Notes: generated by a model not told the origin, from the sequence alone. DNA of 64,000 nucleotides from Desulfobacterales bacterium (GCA_016342285.1 JAEINQ010000021.1:27046-91045), one strand, 5' to 3'. Positions 16,076 through 24,950 are shown, counted from the first letter of the stretch. Numbers and translations are program-made.

Positions 16076-17593
16076 TTACACCGTTACCGGTTCGCATGCG
16101 GTTTGTTTGAGGGGAAGAAGAACGGTGAAGGTCGACCCCTGGTTCGGCTCGCTTTCCACAAAGATTTTGCCGCCCAGGGAGTCGAGCAGCCCCTTGACGA
16201 TGGGAAGCCCCAGGCCAGTGCCTGTAATGAACCGGGTTTTTTCAGTCTTGACCCGATAGAAGCTTTCAAAAATCTTGTCCAGGTATTTGGCCTCAATGCC
16301 AAAGCCGCTGTCTTTGACCGACACCCGGATCCCGCTGCCGGTGGCCTCCACCCGCACCTCGATGCGTCCGCCTTCAGGCGTATAGTTGATGGCATTGGCA
16401 ATGAGATTGCCGAAGATGCTTTCCAGGGCCTTGGGATCCGCGGTCAGCTCCGGCAGTCGATCCGGTGGCGTTTCCAGGGTCAGTGTTTGGCCTTTGGTCT
16501 GGGCCCGTGTGCCCAGAAAGTCTACAATTGCGTTGAGCAGCGTTTCGATACGGACCGGTTTCATCTCTTTGCCGACATTGCCCGATTCGATGCGCGAAAG
16601 GTCCAAGAGGTCACCGATGGTGGAAATCAACCCTCGGGTCTTCTCCTGGGCCCGGGAGATCAGATGACGGTCTTTTTGCGGGGCCTGTTCCATGACGTCC
16701 TTGAGCACCAGGGCGAGTTGTTCGTGGATGGTGGCCAGGGGGGAACGCAATTCGTGGGTGACCTGGGCCACAAACTCAGATTTGAGCCTTTCGAGGACTT
16801 TCCAAGTGGTCACGTTTGTGAGATTGACCACGGCGCCGAGGCATTCGTTCCGTTCACCCAGGACCGGTTTTGCGTGGGCCATGAGGTAGCGGTTTTCGGA
16901 GATGCTGAATTCATACGGCTGAATATCTTCGAAGTCGATGTGGCACCCCTGGGAGATGTCCATGACCAGCTTGCAAAACCCCTCGTCCGTCACATATTCG
17001 TGGATCATGCCGCCGGCGGGTCTTTCCGGTGGGTGATTCAGCTCTGCCAGAAAGGCCGGATTGGTCAGCACCACCTGCCCTTCGGCGTTGGTGACCACGA
17101 CCCCGTTGGGCAGTGATTCAATGATGGTGCGGGTCCTGGACTTTTCCCTGCCCAGATCGGCCAGGGTCATGGCTCTTTCCCATGCCAGTTTTTCGGCCTC
17201 TCGGGTCAGACGCAGTTTTTCCAGTGCCCGGGCCACCACAATGCGGAGCTGATCCGGCTCAAAAGGCTTGGAGATGAAGTCGTAGGCACCCTGTTTCATG
17301 GCTTCGATAGCCGTTTCGACGGTGGCAAACCCGGTGATCACGATGACGAGAATCTGGGGATGATGGTCGCGGATCCACTGAAGGACTTCCATGCCGTCCA
17401 TGCCGGGCATTTTCAGGTCCAGCAGTACCAGTCCCACCGGTTCGCGGGAGATCATGTCTGTCCCCAGTTCGCCGTTGCTGGCTGTGAGGACCCGACAGCC
17501 CATCCGTTTGAGGATCCGTTCCGATCCCTCTCGGATCCCTTCCTCATCATCAACGACCAGAACGCTCGGGATTTCCCCGTTGGCGGTATCCAT
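16076..17593 (-). CDS. Receiver-PAS-histidine kinase
   Basis: A 505-residue cytoplasmic signalling protein. It has an N-terminal receiver (about 10-125) with VLVVDDEEG, the phospho-Asp in LVLLDLKMPGMDG and the Lys in FISKPF; a short coiled linker; a PAS domain (about 155-265; IIESLPNGVVVTNAEGQVVLTNPAF); a HisKA phosphorylation site HELRSPLAT near 290; and a HATPase domain with NLIANAINYTPEGG, DSGFGI and GTGLGLPIVKGLLD (about 395-490). It has no membrane segment, so it is a soluble relay kinase that probably receives phosphate from another kinase. The neighbouring PAS kinase (17632-19083) is 38 bp upstream on the same strand, so the two likely form one phosphorelay operon. Confidence 0.88.
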   Translation of the reverse strand: MDTANGEIPSVLVVDDEEGIREGSERILKRMGCRVLTASNGELGTDMISREPVGLVLLDLKMPGMDGMEVLQWIRDHHPQILVIVITGFATVETAIEAMKQGAYDFISKPFEPDQLRIVVARALEKLRLTREAEKLAWERAMTLADLGREKSRTRTIIESLPNGVVVTNAEGQVVLTNPAFLAELNHPPERPAGGMIHEYVTDEGFCKLVMDISQGCHIDFEDIQPYEFSISENRYLMAHAKPVLGERNECLGAVVNLTNVTTWKVLERLKSEFVAQVTHELRSPLATIHEQLALVLKDVMEQAPQKDRHLISRAQEKTRGLISTIGDLLDLSRIESGNVGKEMKPVRIETLLNAIVDFLGTRAQTKGQTLTLETPPDRLPELTADPKALESIFGNLIANAINYTPEGGRIEVRVEATGSGIRVSVKDSGFGIEAKYLDKIFESFYRVKTEKTRFITGTGLGLPIVKGLLDSLGGKIFVESEPNQGSTFTVLLPLKQTACEPVTV

Positions 17594-17631
17594 TTTTGAT
17601 TCTTCTCCGATTTTTGGCTTCTTCTGCCCGA

Positions 17632-19083
17632 TTACCCGTTGACCGGCAGTTCAATGCTAAATGTCGTGCCTTCGCCGGTACGGCTGTCGGCGGAAATTTT
17701 GCCTTTGTGGTTTTCCACAATGCCGTAAACGATGCTTAGCCCCAGTCCCGTTCCTTTGCCTTCTTCCTTGGTGGTAAAGAACGGTTCGAAAATATGCTCC
17801 AGGGTTTCCTTGGAAATGCCCGGGCCCGTGTCGGTAATCTCGATGATCGCCCGGTCGGCGTCTTGGATCCACCGTGTGGCGATTCGCAGTCGGCCCTTCT
17901 TTTCCATGGCCTGGGCCGCGTTGAGGATGAGGTTCATAAACATGTGGTTGAGTTGTTGGATGTCGGCATGGACCATGGGCAGGTCGACGGCCAGGTCCTT
18001 TTCGATTTCGATGTTGTGAAACAGCGTCTGGTTTTCCAGCAGGAACAGGGTCCGTTCGATGGCCCGGTTGATATCGTTGGGTTTCATGAACTGTCGGGTC
18101 TGCCGGGAAAACTCCAGCAGTTCGCGGACCGTGTCCCGACAGCGTTGGGCGTCCTTTAGAATTCGCAGAATATCCTCGTGGGCTTCGTCACAAAGATCAT
18201 ATTCCTCCATGACCAGCTTGGCGTAGAGGGTAATGCTGCCCAGGGGATTGTTGAGCTGGTGGGCCACGCCGGCAGCCAGTTTGCCCAGGGAGGCCATCTT
18301 GGCCGACTGCAGCAGCTGGATCTGGGTTTTTTCCAGCTCCTTTTGTATTTGGATCTGCTTGCGCATGTCGTGAAAGAAACCGATGGTGGCCACTTCCTTA
18401 TCGCCTTCATAAATGATGGCGGCATTGAGGCTGATAGGGATGCACTCCCCGTTTTTGCCGACCACATTGACGGGGTAATTTTTCAGTTTTCCCCGCCCGC
18501 CCCAGTCCTCGCTACGAAGTTTTTGCATCACCTCCCGGGCCACGTCATCCGGATAGACTTCCGAAATGTTCATGCTGGTGAGAACGGCCTCAATGCTGTG
18601 GCCGCTGATTTCGGCAGCCGCTTCGTTGAAAATAATGATGCGACCGGTGCGGTCGGCGGCCATGACCCCGTCCACGGCGCTGTTGATAAGGTTGTGTAAA
18701 AATGCATTGGAACGCTGCAACTGCTCTTCCAGACCTTGAAGCCGGGGCAATTCGAAATCATGGATCGCCAGGGCCTCGATGGTGTCTCCGGAAAGGATGG
18801 GGTAGGCGTAGAGACAGGAGATATTTCTGAAATTGAGCGTATTGTCCCGGCTTTCCCGCATGGCCGGCTTGCCGGTCTGCAATACCTCCAGTGCGGGGCA
18901 GAAGTCGCAGGGGGCATCCTGGCCGTAAAGGGACCGGTGGCATTGATGACCGGTGAACTTCTTATTTTCAAGGTCACGTCCGTGGGTCGCAAGGATCCTG
19001 AATTCCGGCGTAACCACAATCATTTTGCGGTTGAAGGCCTCAATGGCCTTGAGCAGATACGCCTGCTGTTTTTCGTTGGGCAT
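17632..19083 (-). CDS. Double-PAS sensor histidine kinase with Cys-rich N-terminal sensor
   Basis: A 483-residue soluble kinase. The N-terminal sensor domain (about 10-110) contains GHQCHRSLYGQDAPCDFCP, a PAS-like module with several Cys/His residues that could hold a metal or respond to redox state. A second PAS domain (about 135-255) reads LINSAVDGVMAADRTGRIII. Then come the HisKA site GVAHQLNNPLGS near 270 and the HATPase motifs NLILNAAQAMEKKG, DTGPGI and GTGLGLSIVYGIVENHKG near 390-460. It has no transmembrane helix. Upstream, about 260 bp before its start, lies one of the three FadR-type palindromes, which could place it under fatty-acid control. Confidence 0.88.
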   Translation of the reverse strand: MPNEKQQAYLLKAIEAFNRKMIVVTPEFRILATHGRDLENKKFTGHQCHRSLYGQDAPCDFCPALEVLQTGKPAMRESRDNTLNFRNISCLYAYPILSGDTIEALAIHDFELPRLQGLEEQLQRSNAFLHNLINSAVDGVMAADRTGRIIIFNEAAAEISGHSIEAVLTSMNISEVYPDDVAREVMQKLRSEDWGGRGKLKNYPVNVVGKNGECIPISLNAAIIYEGDKEVATIGFFHDMRKQIQIQKELEKTQIQLLQSAKMASLGKLAAGVAHQLNNPLGSITLYAKLVMEEYDLCDEAHEDILRILKDAQRCRDTVRELLEFSRQTRQFMKPNDINRAIERTLFLLENQTLFHNIEIEKDLAVDLPMVHADIQQLNHMFMNLILNAAQAMEKKGRLRIATRWIQDADRAIIEITDTGPGISKETLEHIFEPFFTTKEEGKGTGLGLSIVYGIVENHKGKISADSRTGEGTTFSIELPVNG

Positions 19084-19340
19084 GGGATCCCCCCGATTTT
19101 GGCTTCAGACATAAAAAATGGGTACGGCTGAAGCATTCCATTTAATTCTAATACGTTGTCGCTTTATTCGAATTGGCGTTCAAAGAATGTGAATAGTTTA
19201 TATAACTACCCGAAATCGCGCTCGAAAGTCAAGCGTAGATGCCAAGTAAAGGAAAAATTCTGGTTGGTTAGACCGATTGCCCCCCCCATCGGAACCGATG
19301 GAAGCGACGGTTTTCATGGACCATGCACCAAATGGGATGT

Positions 19341-19364
19341 AAATGAATGCATGCTCATTCATTT
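19341..19364. promoter_or_regulatory. FadR-type operator O1
   Basis: AAATGAATG and CATTCATTT are arranged as a 24-bp near-palindrome with centre CATGCT. The half-sites equal those of O2 and O3. It lies in the 693-bp gap between the divergent kinase and fadR genes, about 260 bp from the kinase start and 410 bp from fadR. No strong promoter was seen overlapping it. Confidence 0.7.
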
Positions 19365-19452
19365 AGGCCCGGTTGTGCCGGATCGGGACCCCGCCATTGA
19401 CATTGCCCGCTAAGATGCGGGATCGGTCGAAAGGGATGATGCAATTCGAAGT

Positions 19453-19573
19453 AGGAATCCATGTCCTGTAGGCATGGTCAGAGTCAATTGGATAGGCCGA
19501 TAGAATCGCCGGCAAATGCCTAAAATGCGCTAAAGTTTGAAATGCCTAAAATTGTGGAGTCGCTTTGCTCAGG
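19453..19573 (+). repeat. Dispersed repeat family R5, copy a
   Basis: Shares GGTCAGAGTCAATTGG followed by a GCCGA block and a series of (C)TAAA(A/G) words with 47709-47811. The TAAAG/TAAAA words recur every 10-15 bp. No gene is supported in 19365-19745. Confidence 0.6.
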
Positions 19574-19745
19574 CTCTTTTTAAGCTAAGATAGGGAAAAA
19601 TGAATAGACTGGGAGGGGGATGGATGACTTGCCCTGCGTTCAGGTGATGGATGTGAGGGCCGGTTCCGGGTTTGCCGGTGGGTACGAATAAGAAAAAAAA
19701 TAAAAAACAGTTAGTTGGCTCTGCCTTGTTTTTTTTCTTTTCCCC

Positions 19746-19775
19746 TTGACAGCGAAAAGCCGGGTCTGCTAAATG
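19746..19775 (+). promoter_or_regulatory. Predicted fadR promoter
   Basis: TTGACA at 19746-19751 and an extended -10 (TGC-TAAATG, hexamer 19770-19775) are 18 bp apart. The same arrangement occurs before the membrane oxidoreductase gene at 24836-24865. The -10 overlaps operator O2, so a bound repressor would block polymerase. Confidence 0.65.
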
Positions 19776-19794
19776 AATGAATACTCATTCATTG
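19771..19794. promoter_or_regulatory. FadR-type operator O2 at the fadR promoter
   Basis: AAATGAATGAAT followed by ACTCATTCATTG, a 24-bp palindrome with only two imperfect pairs. It contains the B. subtilis FadR box pattern TGAATGA-N4-TCATTCA. Its overlap with the -10 region and transcription start indicates autorepression. Confidence 0.85.
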
Positions 19795-20439
19795 AGAATA
19801 TTCCATAGGAGGCCGACCATCGTTACCAAGGCGAAATCAAATGACAAGTATGAGCGGATCCTGGAAGCCGCCATCAAAGTTTTTGCCGAACAGGGGTTTC
19901 ACCAGGCGACCATTTCCCAGATTGCCCGGGAGGCCGGCGTCGCCGATGGAACCATTTATCTTTATTTCAAGAACAAAGACGACATCATGGTCCGTTTTTT
20001 TGACCAGCGGACCAAGCGGGCCTTTTCCAGATTTCGTGTTGCCGTGGACCGTGTCGGCAATGCCAGGGATAAGCTCACCGTTCTGATTCGGACCCATCTG
20101 GAGGAGTTTCAGCTCAACCGGGACATGGCCGTGGTTTACCAGGCCGAAACCCACCGCAACAACCGCAGCTGCGAGCAGCAGATACGGGATATGTCCAAGA
20201 TGTATCTGGACATCGTTTCGGAGATTGTCGAGCAGGGCCAGCAGGAAGGGCTCATGCGAAAGGATCTCTATCTGGGGCTGGTCAAGCGGTTTATCATCGG
20301 GGCCGTGGATGAGGTGATCAATACCTGGCTTCACTCCAACACCGATTACGACCTGAGTTCCATGGCCGAGCCGTTGGTGGATCTTTTTTTGCGCGGTGTC
20401 GGGAATCCCGAGGAAGATGAAGGCGACAAAGATGCCTAA
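19777..20439 (+). CDS. fadR: TetR-family fatty-acid regulator (FadR/YsiA type)
   Basis: A TetR repressor of up to 220 residues. The HTH is plain ([42 protein letters not shown]), and the C-terminal region ([28 protein letters not shown]) resembles B. subtilis FadR, which releases DNA when it binds long-chain acyl-CoA. The frame opens at ATG 19777, but that ATG lies inside the operator at about the predicted transcription start. The only strong ribosome site, AGGAGG (19807-19812), points 6 nt on to an ATC codon (19819), which begins the conserved part (VTKAKSND). TTG 19792 is the other option. So the true start is probably 19819 or 19792, the former being a rare non-AUG start. The neighbours are its predicted targets. 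Confidence 0.88.
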   Translation: MNTHSLRIFHRRPTIVTKAKSNDKYERILEAAIKVFAEQGFHQATISQIAREAGVADGTIYLYFKNKDDIMVRFFDQRTKRAFSRFRVAVDRVGNARDKLTVLIRTHLEEFQLNRDMAVVYQAETHRNNRSCEQQIRDMSKMYLDIVSEIVEQGQQEGLMRKDLYLGLVKRFIIGAVDEVINTWLHSNTDYDLSSMAEPLVDLFLRGVGNPEEDEGDKDA

Positions 20440-20497
20440 GACAGCATGATTATTTCGGACCTTATACGAACCTTTGATTGTCAAGGAGAAAAACATT

Positions 20498-22312
20498 ATG
20501 GCACAGCAAATCGCAGACCGCAGGGACGTTGATTTTGTTCTTCACGAGCAGCTCGGCGTGGAACGGTTCAGCACGGAAGACAAATTTGCCGACTTCAACA
20601 AAAAGACCATTGATCTCATTGTGTCCGAGGCCCGAAACCTGGCCGTGAAGGAGATTCTTCCCACCCAGAAACTGGGTGACGAGGAAGGCTGCAAGCTGGA
20701 AAACGGACAGGTGAGCGCGCCGGAGTCCTTTCACCGAATTTTCGAACTGTTTACTGAAGGCGAATGGCTGGCCATGTCGGAGGACCCCCAATGGGGCGGC
20801 CAGGGCATGCCCAAAAGCGTTGCCATGGCGGCCAGTGACTATTTTGTGGGAGGCAACTTTGCCTTTATGATGTATCCGGGGCTGACCCATGGCGCCGGAA
20901 AGTTGGTGGAAGCCTTTGGTACCGACAAGCAGAAAGCACTCTTTCTCAAAAAGATGTTCAGCGGCCAATGGGCCGGCACCATGCTGCTGACCGAACCCGA
21001 GGCCGGTTCCGACGTCGGCGCCCTGACCACCACCGCCGTGAGAAACGATGATGGCACCTTCACCATCACCGGGAATAAAATTTTTATTTCAGGCGGGGAT
21101 CACGATCTGACCGAAAACATCATTCACCCGGTGCTGGCCCGTATCGAAGGGGCACCGGCCGGGACCAAGGGGATTTCGCTCTTTTTGGTGCCCAAGGTCT
21201 GGGTCAATGACGACGGCTCCCTGGGTGAAGACAACGATGTGGTCTGCACCGGCATCGAAGAGAAGATGGGTATCCACGGCAATTCGACCTGCTCCCTGGC
21301 CCTCGGCGGGAAAGGCAAATGCCGGGGGACCCTGCTCGGCGAGGAGAACAAGGGGATGCGGGCCATGTTTCTCATGATGAACGAGGCTCGCCTGCTGGTG
21401 GGGCTTCAGGGGTTTGCCTGCGCCTCCAATTCCTATCTCAACGCCGTCAATTACGCCCGCGAACGGGTCCAGGGCAAGAACCTGATGCAGATGATGGACA
21501 AGGACGCTCCCGGGGTGCCCATCATCCAGCACCCGGATGTCCGCCGCATGCTAATCAATATGAAGGCCTATGTGGAGGGGATGCGCAGTCTGCTATACTA
21601 CGTGGCGTATTGCGAGGACATGATTCACACCTCCGATGACCCCGAGGTCAAGGACAAATTCGATGGACTCATCGAAGTGCTCACCCCGGTGGCCAAGGGG
21701 TATGTGACCGACCGGGCCTTTGACATCTGTAGCCTTGGGATGCAGGTCTACGGCGGTTATGGATACATCAAGGAGTATCCCCAGGAACAGCTTGTGCGCG
21801 ACTGCCGGATCACCTTGACCTACGAAGGGACCAACGGCATCCAGGCCATGGACCTTCTGGGCCGCAAGTTGGGCATGAAAAAAGGCAAGGCGGTAATGGA
21901 TCTCATGGGTGAGATTCAAAAGGTCATTGCCCAGGCCAAGGAAACCCCCGGTCTCGAAGCCATGGCCGGTGACGTGGAAAAGATCCTCAACAAACTCGGC
22001 GAAGTGGCCATGCACATGGGCGCCACCGCCATGAGTCCCGACGTTATGAAGGCCTTTGCCTTCGCCCATCCGTTCATGGAGGCCACTGGTGATGTGGTCA
22101 TGGCCTGGATGCTGCTGTGGCGGGCCACCATTGCCGCACAAAAGATCGAAGCGGCCAAGAAGAAGGACAAACCCTACTACGAGGGTTTGCTCAAATCCTG
22201 CGAGTATTTCGTCTACTCGGTGCTGCCCATTACCTTCGGAAAGATGAAGGCGATCCTGGCTACCAACGGCGCTGCCGTGGAAATTTCCGAAGACGCCTTC
22301 GGCGGCAAATAA
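20498..22312 (+). CDS. Acyl-CoA dehydrogenase (large, ~600-residue type)
   Basis: A 604-residue flavoprotein of the acyl-CoA dehydrogenase family with the extra C-terminal domain. Visible motifs are the N-terminal helical domain, the FAD/substrate loop MLLTEPEAGSDVGAL near residue 168, ITGNKIFISGGDHDL, YGGYGYIKEYPQEQLVRDCRI near 425, and the catalytic base region TYEGTNGIQAMDLLGRKL near 445, where the Glu of YEGT abstracts the alpha proton. It would form enoyl-CoA from acyl-CoA and pass electrons to EtfAB. The ATG at 20498 follows AAGGAG; the open frame extends upstream without a better site. It lies 58 bp after fadR on the same strand and ends at an intrinsic terminator, so it is probably co-regulated with fadR. 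Confidence 0.9.
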   Translation: MAQQIADRRDVDFVLHEQLGVERFSTEDKFADFNKKTIDLIVSEARNLAVKEILPTQKLGDEEGCKLENGQVSAPESFHRIFELFTEGEWLAMSEDPQWGGQGMPKSVAMAASDYFVGGNFAFMMYPGLTHGAGKLVEAFGTDKQKALFLKKMFSGQWAGTMLLTEPEAGSDVGALTTTAVRNDDGTFTITGNKIFISGGDHDLTENIIHPVLARIEGAPAGTKGISLFLVPKVWVNDDGSLGEDNDVVCTGIEEKMGIHGNSTCSLALGGKGKCRGTLLGEENKGMRAMFLMMNEARLLVGLQGFACASNSYLNAVNYARERVQGKNLMQMMDKDAPGVPIIQHPDVRRMLINMKAYVEGMRSLLYYVAYCEDMIHTSDDPEVKDKFDGLIEVLTPVAKGYVTDRAFDICSLGMQVYGGYGYIKEYPQEQLVRDCRITLTYEGTNGIQAMDLLGRKLGMKKGKAVMDLMGEIQKVIAQAKETPGLEAMAGDVEKILNKLGEVAMHMGATAMSPDVMKAFAFAHPFMEATGDVVMAWMLLWRATIAAQKIEAAKKKDKPYYEGLLKSCEYFVYSVLPITFGKMKAILATNGAAVEISEDAFGGK

Positions 22313-22346
22313 CAGCTCCGAAGCATATCACGACGATTACCAACAG

Positions 22347-22380
22347 AAAAGGGCGGGGAGAAAATCTCCCCGTCCTTTTT
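22347..22380 (+). terminator. Intrinsic terminator of the fadR-acyl-CoA dehydrogenase unit
   Basis: GGGCGGGGAG pairs with CTCCCCGTCC around an AAAAT loop and is followed by TTTTT. Confidence 0.88.
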
Positions 22381-22385
22381 ATTTA

Positions 22386-22513
22386 GGGGTCAAGGGGTCA
22401 AGGGGTCAAGGGGTCAAGGGGTCGAGGGGTCGAGGGGTCAAGGGGTCGAGGGGTCAAGGGGTCAAGGGGTCGAGGGGTCGAGGGGTCGAGGGGTCAAGGG
22501 GTCAAGGGGTCGA
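22386..22513 (+). repeat. Octanucleotide tandem array (GGGGTCRA, 16 copies)
   Basis: Sixteen uninterrupted 8-bp units alternate irregularly between GGGGTCAA and GGGGTCGA. Each unit differs only at position 7. It sits directly after the terminator. Further units in inverted orientation appear at about 22672-22699 (CCCCTCGA, CCCCTTGA). There are no spacers, so it is not a CRISPR array. Confidence 0.92.
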
Positions 22514-22626
22514 GGTTCAAGTTGCGAAACGGCACAACCCTGGCCTTGCGAAATATCGAGGAAACTCCGGCAGAATACCTTACTTGAACATTGAGAATTG
22601 AAAATTGGATATTGAGCCCCCCTTTG

Positions 22627-22699
22627 GGGGGCTACCTGAGGCCACCCGCTCTGCGGGTGGAGCCTCACTTGCCCCCTCGACCCCTTGACCCCTCGAACC
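22627..22699 (+). repeat. Short GGGTGG hairpin repeat (copy 2) plus inverted octamer units
   Basis: 22627-22661 matches 1414-1448 and forms CCACCCG-CTCTG-CGGGTGG. Right after it are about three octamer units in the opposite orientation to the array at 22386. The rest of the 22313-22711 gap holds no gene. Confidence 0.6.
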
Positions 22700-22711
22700 C
22701 TTATCCTTTGA

Positions 22712-24403
22712 CTAGTGCTTCGCCATCTCCTCGGCCCGAAGATCTTTTTTCAAGACCTTGCCCACGTTGGTCTTGGGCAGTTCCGACCTAAATTCGATTT
22801 CGGTGGGCAGTTTGTAAGTGGCCAGTTTGTCCTTGCAGTATTCCAGAAATTCTTCCCGAGTGGCTGTTTCGCCCTCCTTGAGCACCACGAATACCTTGAC
22901 CTGTTCGCCCCGTTTTGCATGGGGGATGCCGATGGCCGTGGCTTCCTGAACCTTGGGGTGCTCGAAGAAAACTTCCTCAATGTCCCGGGGATAGACGTTG
23001 TATCCGCCTGAGATGATCATGTCCTTTTTTCGGTCCACAATGAAAAAATAGCCGTCTTTGTCCATCTTTGCGATGTCACCGGTATGAAGCCAGCCGTCGG
23101 CCAGGGTTTCGGCCGTGGCTTCGGGCTTGTTCCAATAGCCTTTCATGACCTGAGGCCCTCGAATGATCAATTCTCCGATATCCCCCACCGGCACGTCAGT
23201 GACGCCGTCGTCCAGATCGACGATGCGGCACTCGGTGTCGGAGATGGGCACGCCGATGCTGCCTACCTTGCGTTTGCCTCCGGCAAAGGGATTGACGTGG
23301 GTGACCGGGGTCGATTCGGTCATGCCGAAACCTTCCACGATGGTGGCGCCGGTTTTGGCTTCAAAGTCGCGGATAACTTCCACCGGCAGGGGGGCGCTGC
23401 CGGAAAAGCAGCCCTTGATGGACGTCATGTCGGTTTTGGCGATGGCCGGACTGCTGAGCATGCCGATGTACATGGTCGGCACAAGCGGGGCAAACGTCGG
23501 CCGGAACTTTCCGATGACCTCCAGCAGCGGCTCCGGTTGGGGCTTGGGAACGAGGATATCTCCCCAGCCCATGTAAACGGAGAAGTTCATGGCCACGCTG
23601 AGCCCGAAGACATGAAAGAACGGCAGGGCGCCCAGCATGTCCTCTTCACCCCGGTTAAAATTGGGAAACCAGGCGCGAAGTTGTTGAACCTGGCGGCTGA
23701 GATTGGCGTGGGTGAGCATGACCCCTTTGGAAACACCGGTGGTGCCGCCGGTATACTGGTACATGGCCACGTCGTCGAAGGCCAGGTCAATGGGTGGGGA
23801 TGGGGCCATGGTTCGGGCCAGCAGGGGCTTCCATTTAAAGACGTCGGAAGCCGTTCGCACCGTCGCGGCCAGCCCCTTTTTCTTGCCCACCAGTGGAAAG
23901 AGCAGGTTCTTGGGGAAGGGGAGGTAGTCGCCGATGGAGGTATAGACGATCTGGCGGATGCCGGTCTTGGGACGCAGGTCGATCATTCGGTTTGCCAACA
24001 GATCCAGGGTGATCAGAACCTTGGCGCTGGAATCGTTGAACTGGTGTTCCAACTCCCGGTCCGAGTACAGGGGGTTGTTCATGACCACGATGGCGCCGAT
24101 TTTAAGGATAGCATAGTAGCCGACCACACAGGGGATGACATTGGGCAGCAAAATGGCCACGGAGTCCCCTTTGCCGATGCCGAAATCGGATAAAACGGCC
24201 GCGAAACGATCCACCATTGTCTTTAACTCGCTGTAGGTCACCTGGTAGCCTTGAAAGTTTAAGGCCATTCGGTCGGGAAACTCTCGGGCGGATCGTTCCA
24301 GGAATTCGGGCAGGCAGGCCCTCTCGTAATCGACCTGTTCGGGAACGTCGTTTTCATAGCTGGATAACCACGGTTTATCCTGATAATTAAATCCTTTTGT
24401 CAC
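22712..24403 (-). CDS. fadD: Long-chain fatty acid-CoA ligase
   Basis: A 563-residue AMP-forming ligase of the ANL superfamily. The P-loop-like motif YTGGTTGVSKGVMLTH is near residue 215, GFGMTESTPVTHVNP near 355, the hinge/ATP motif HTGDIAKMDKDGYFFIVDRKKDMIISGGYNVYP near 430-465, and the C-terminal catalytic Lys in PKTNVGKVLKKDLR near 545. It activates fatty acids with ATP and CoA, feeding the acyl-CoA dehydrogenase next door. The gene is on the minus strand facing that gene; its promoter is predicted at 24558-24586. Function is clear; chain-length preference is not. Confidence 0.92.
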   Translation of the reverse strand: MTKGFNYQDKPWLSSYENDVPEQVDYERACLPEFLERSAREFPDRMALNFQGYQVTYSELKTMVDRFAAVLSDFGIGKGDSVAILLPNVIPCVVGYYAILKIGAIVVMNNPLYSDRELEHQFNDSSAKVLITLDLLANRMIDLRPKTGIRQIVYTSIGDYLPFPKNLLFPLVGKKKGLAATVRTASDVFKWKPLLARTMAPSPPIDLAFDDVAMYQYTGGTTGVSKGVMLTHANLSRQVQQLRAWFPNFNRGEEDMLGALPFFHVFGLSVAMNFSVYMGWGDILVPKPQPEPLLEVIGKFRPTFAPLVPTMYIGMLSSPAIAKTDMTSIKGCFSGSAPLPVEVIRDFEAKTGATIVEGFGMTESTPVTHVNPFAGGKRKVGSIGVPISDTECRIVDLDDGVTDVPVGDIGELIIRGPQVMKGYWNKPEATAETLADGWLHTGDIAKMDKDGYFFIVDRKKDMIISGGYNVYPRDIEEVFFEHPKVQEATAIGIPHAKRGEQVKVFVVLKEGETATREEFLEYCKDKLATYKLPTEIEFRSELPKTNVGKVLKKDLRAEEMAKH

Positions 24404-24557
24404 TTCGTCCTCCTTGAATCGAAACGATTGATGGCCGCACCATGCGGTCCGGTTGGAATCGATGGCTCATGGCCGTAGGTCGAACTATCCCTATATAGGC
24501 AAACAAATATATTGTATTGAGTCTTAAAGGATTAAATGGTATTTGACTGAAAAACGA

Positions 24558-24586
24558 TTCATAGGTGACACTTCGATCTTTGTCAA
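24558..24586 (-). promoter_or_regulatory. Predicted fadD promoter
   Basis: On the minus strand TTGACA (24586-24581) and TATGAA (24563-24558) have exact 17-bp spacing. There is no FadR palindrome overlapping it, although O3 lies about 280 bp away in the same divergent region. No gene is supported in 24587-24835. Confidence 0.6.
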
Positions 24587-24835
24587 GCGGTGTGCGGGGC
24601 AATCCCGATAATTCTATGGCTTCAGATGATTATGGCGGGGGGCCTGATACCATCCGAGTCCAAGGGATGAAACGATATCGGGTTCATGGCAAAGAAGGCA
24701 TAACCAATCAGGAAATAAAGATAAATATGATTGGTTTGGAGTTATCGTCAGGACACGCCCCCCATTGGTTGACGGCGGCTCAACAGGTTCTGGGAAGAGA
24801 TGATCGGCGAAATGATGCAGCCCGATTTTTTTCTC

Positions 24836-24865
24836 TTGACAGGGCAAAAAGCGGTTTGTTAGAAA
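24836..24865 (+). promoter_or_regulatory. Predicted promoter of the ETF-linked oxidoreductase operon
   Basis: TTGACA at 24836-24841 and an extended -10 (TGT-TAGAAA, hexamer 24860-24865) are 18 bp apart, matching the fadR promoter layout. Operator O3 begins inside the -10. Confidence 0.65.
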
Positions 24866-24886
24866 TGAATGAGTACTCATTCATTT
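24863..24886. promoter_or_regulatory. FadR-type operator O3 (perfect 24-bp palindrome)
   Basis: AAATGAATGAGT is followed directly by its exact reverse complement ACTCATTCATTT. It covers the predicted transcription start of the oxidoreductase/etfBA operon and contains the FadR box TGAATGA-N4-TCATTCA. Confidence 0.9.
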
Positions 24887-24950
24887 ATGTGCGCGTTCGA
24901 GCCGGGACGTTGCCACCCAACACAACCCAATGGAAGAAGGATAACTGAAG

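Noticed and set aside
15908..17116. A 402-codon plus-strand frame opposite the receiver-PAS kinase
   Set aside because: The minus strand has a complete kinase with all motifs. The plus frame starts in repeat R3 and has no motifs.
22386..22513. Possible CRISPR array
   Set aside because: The units are 8 bp with no spacers and no cas genes nearby; it is a simple tandem repeat.
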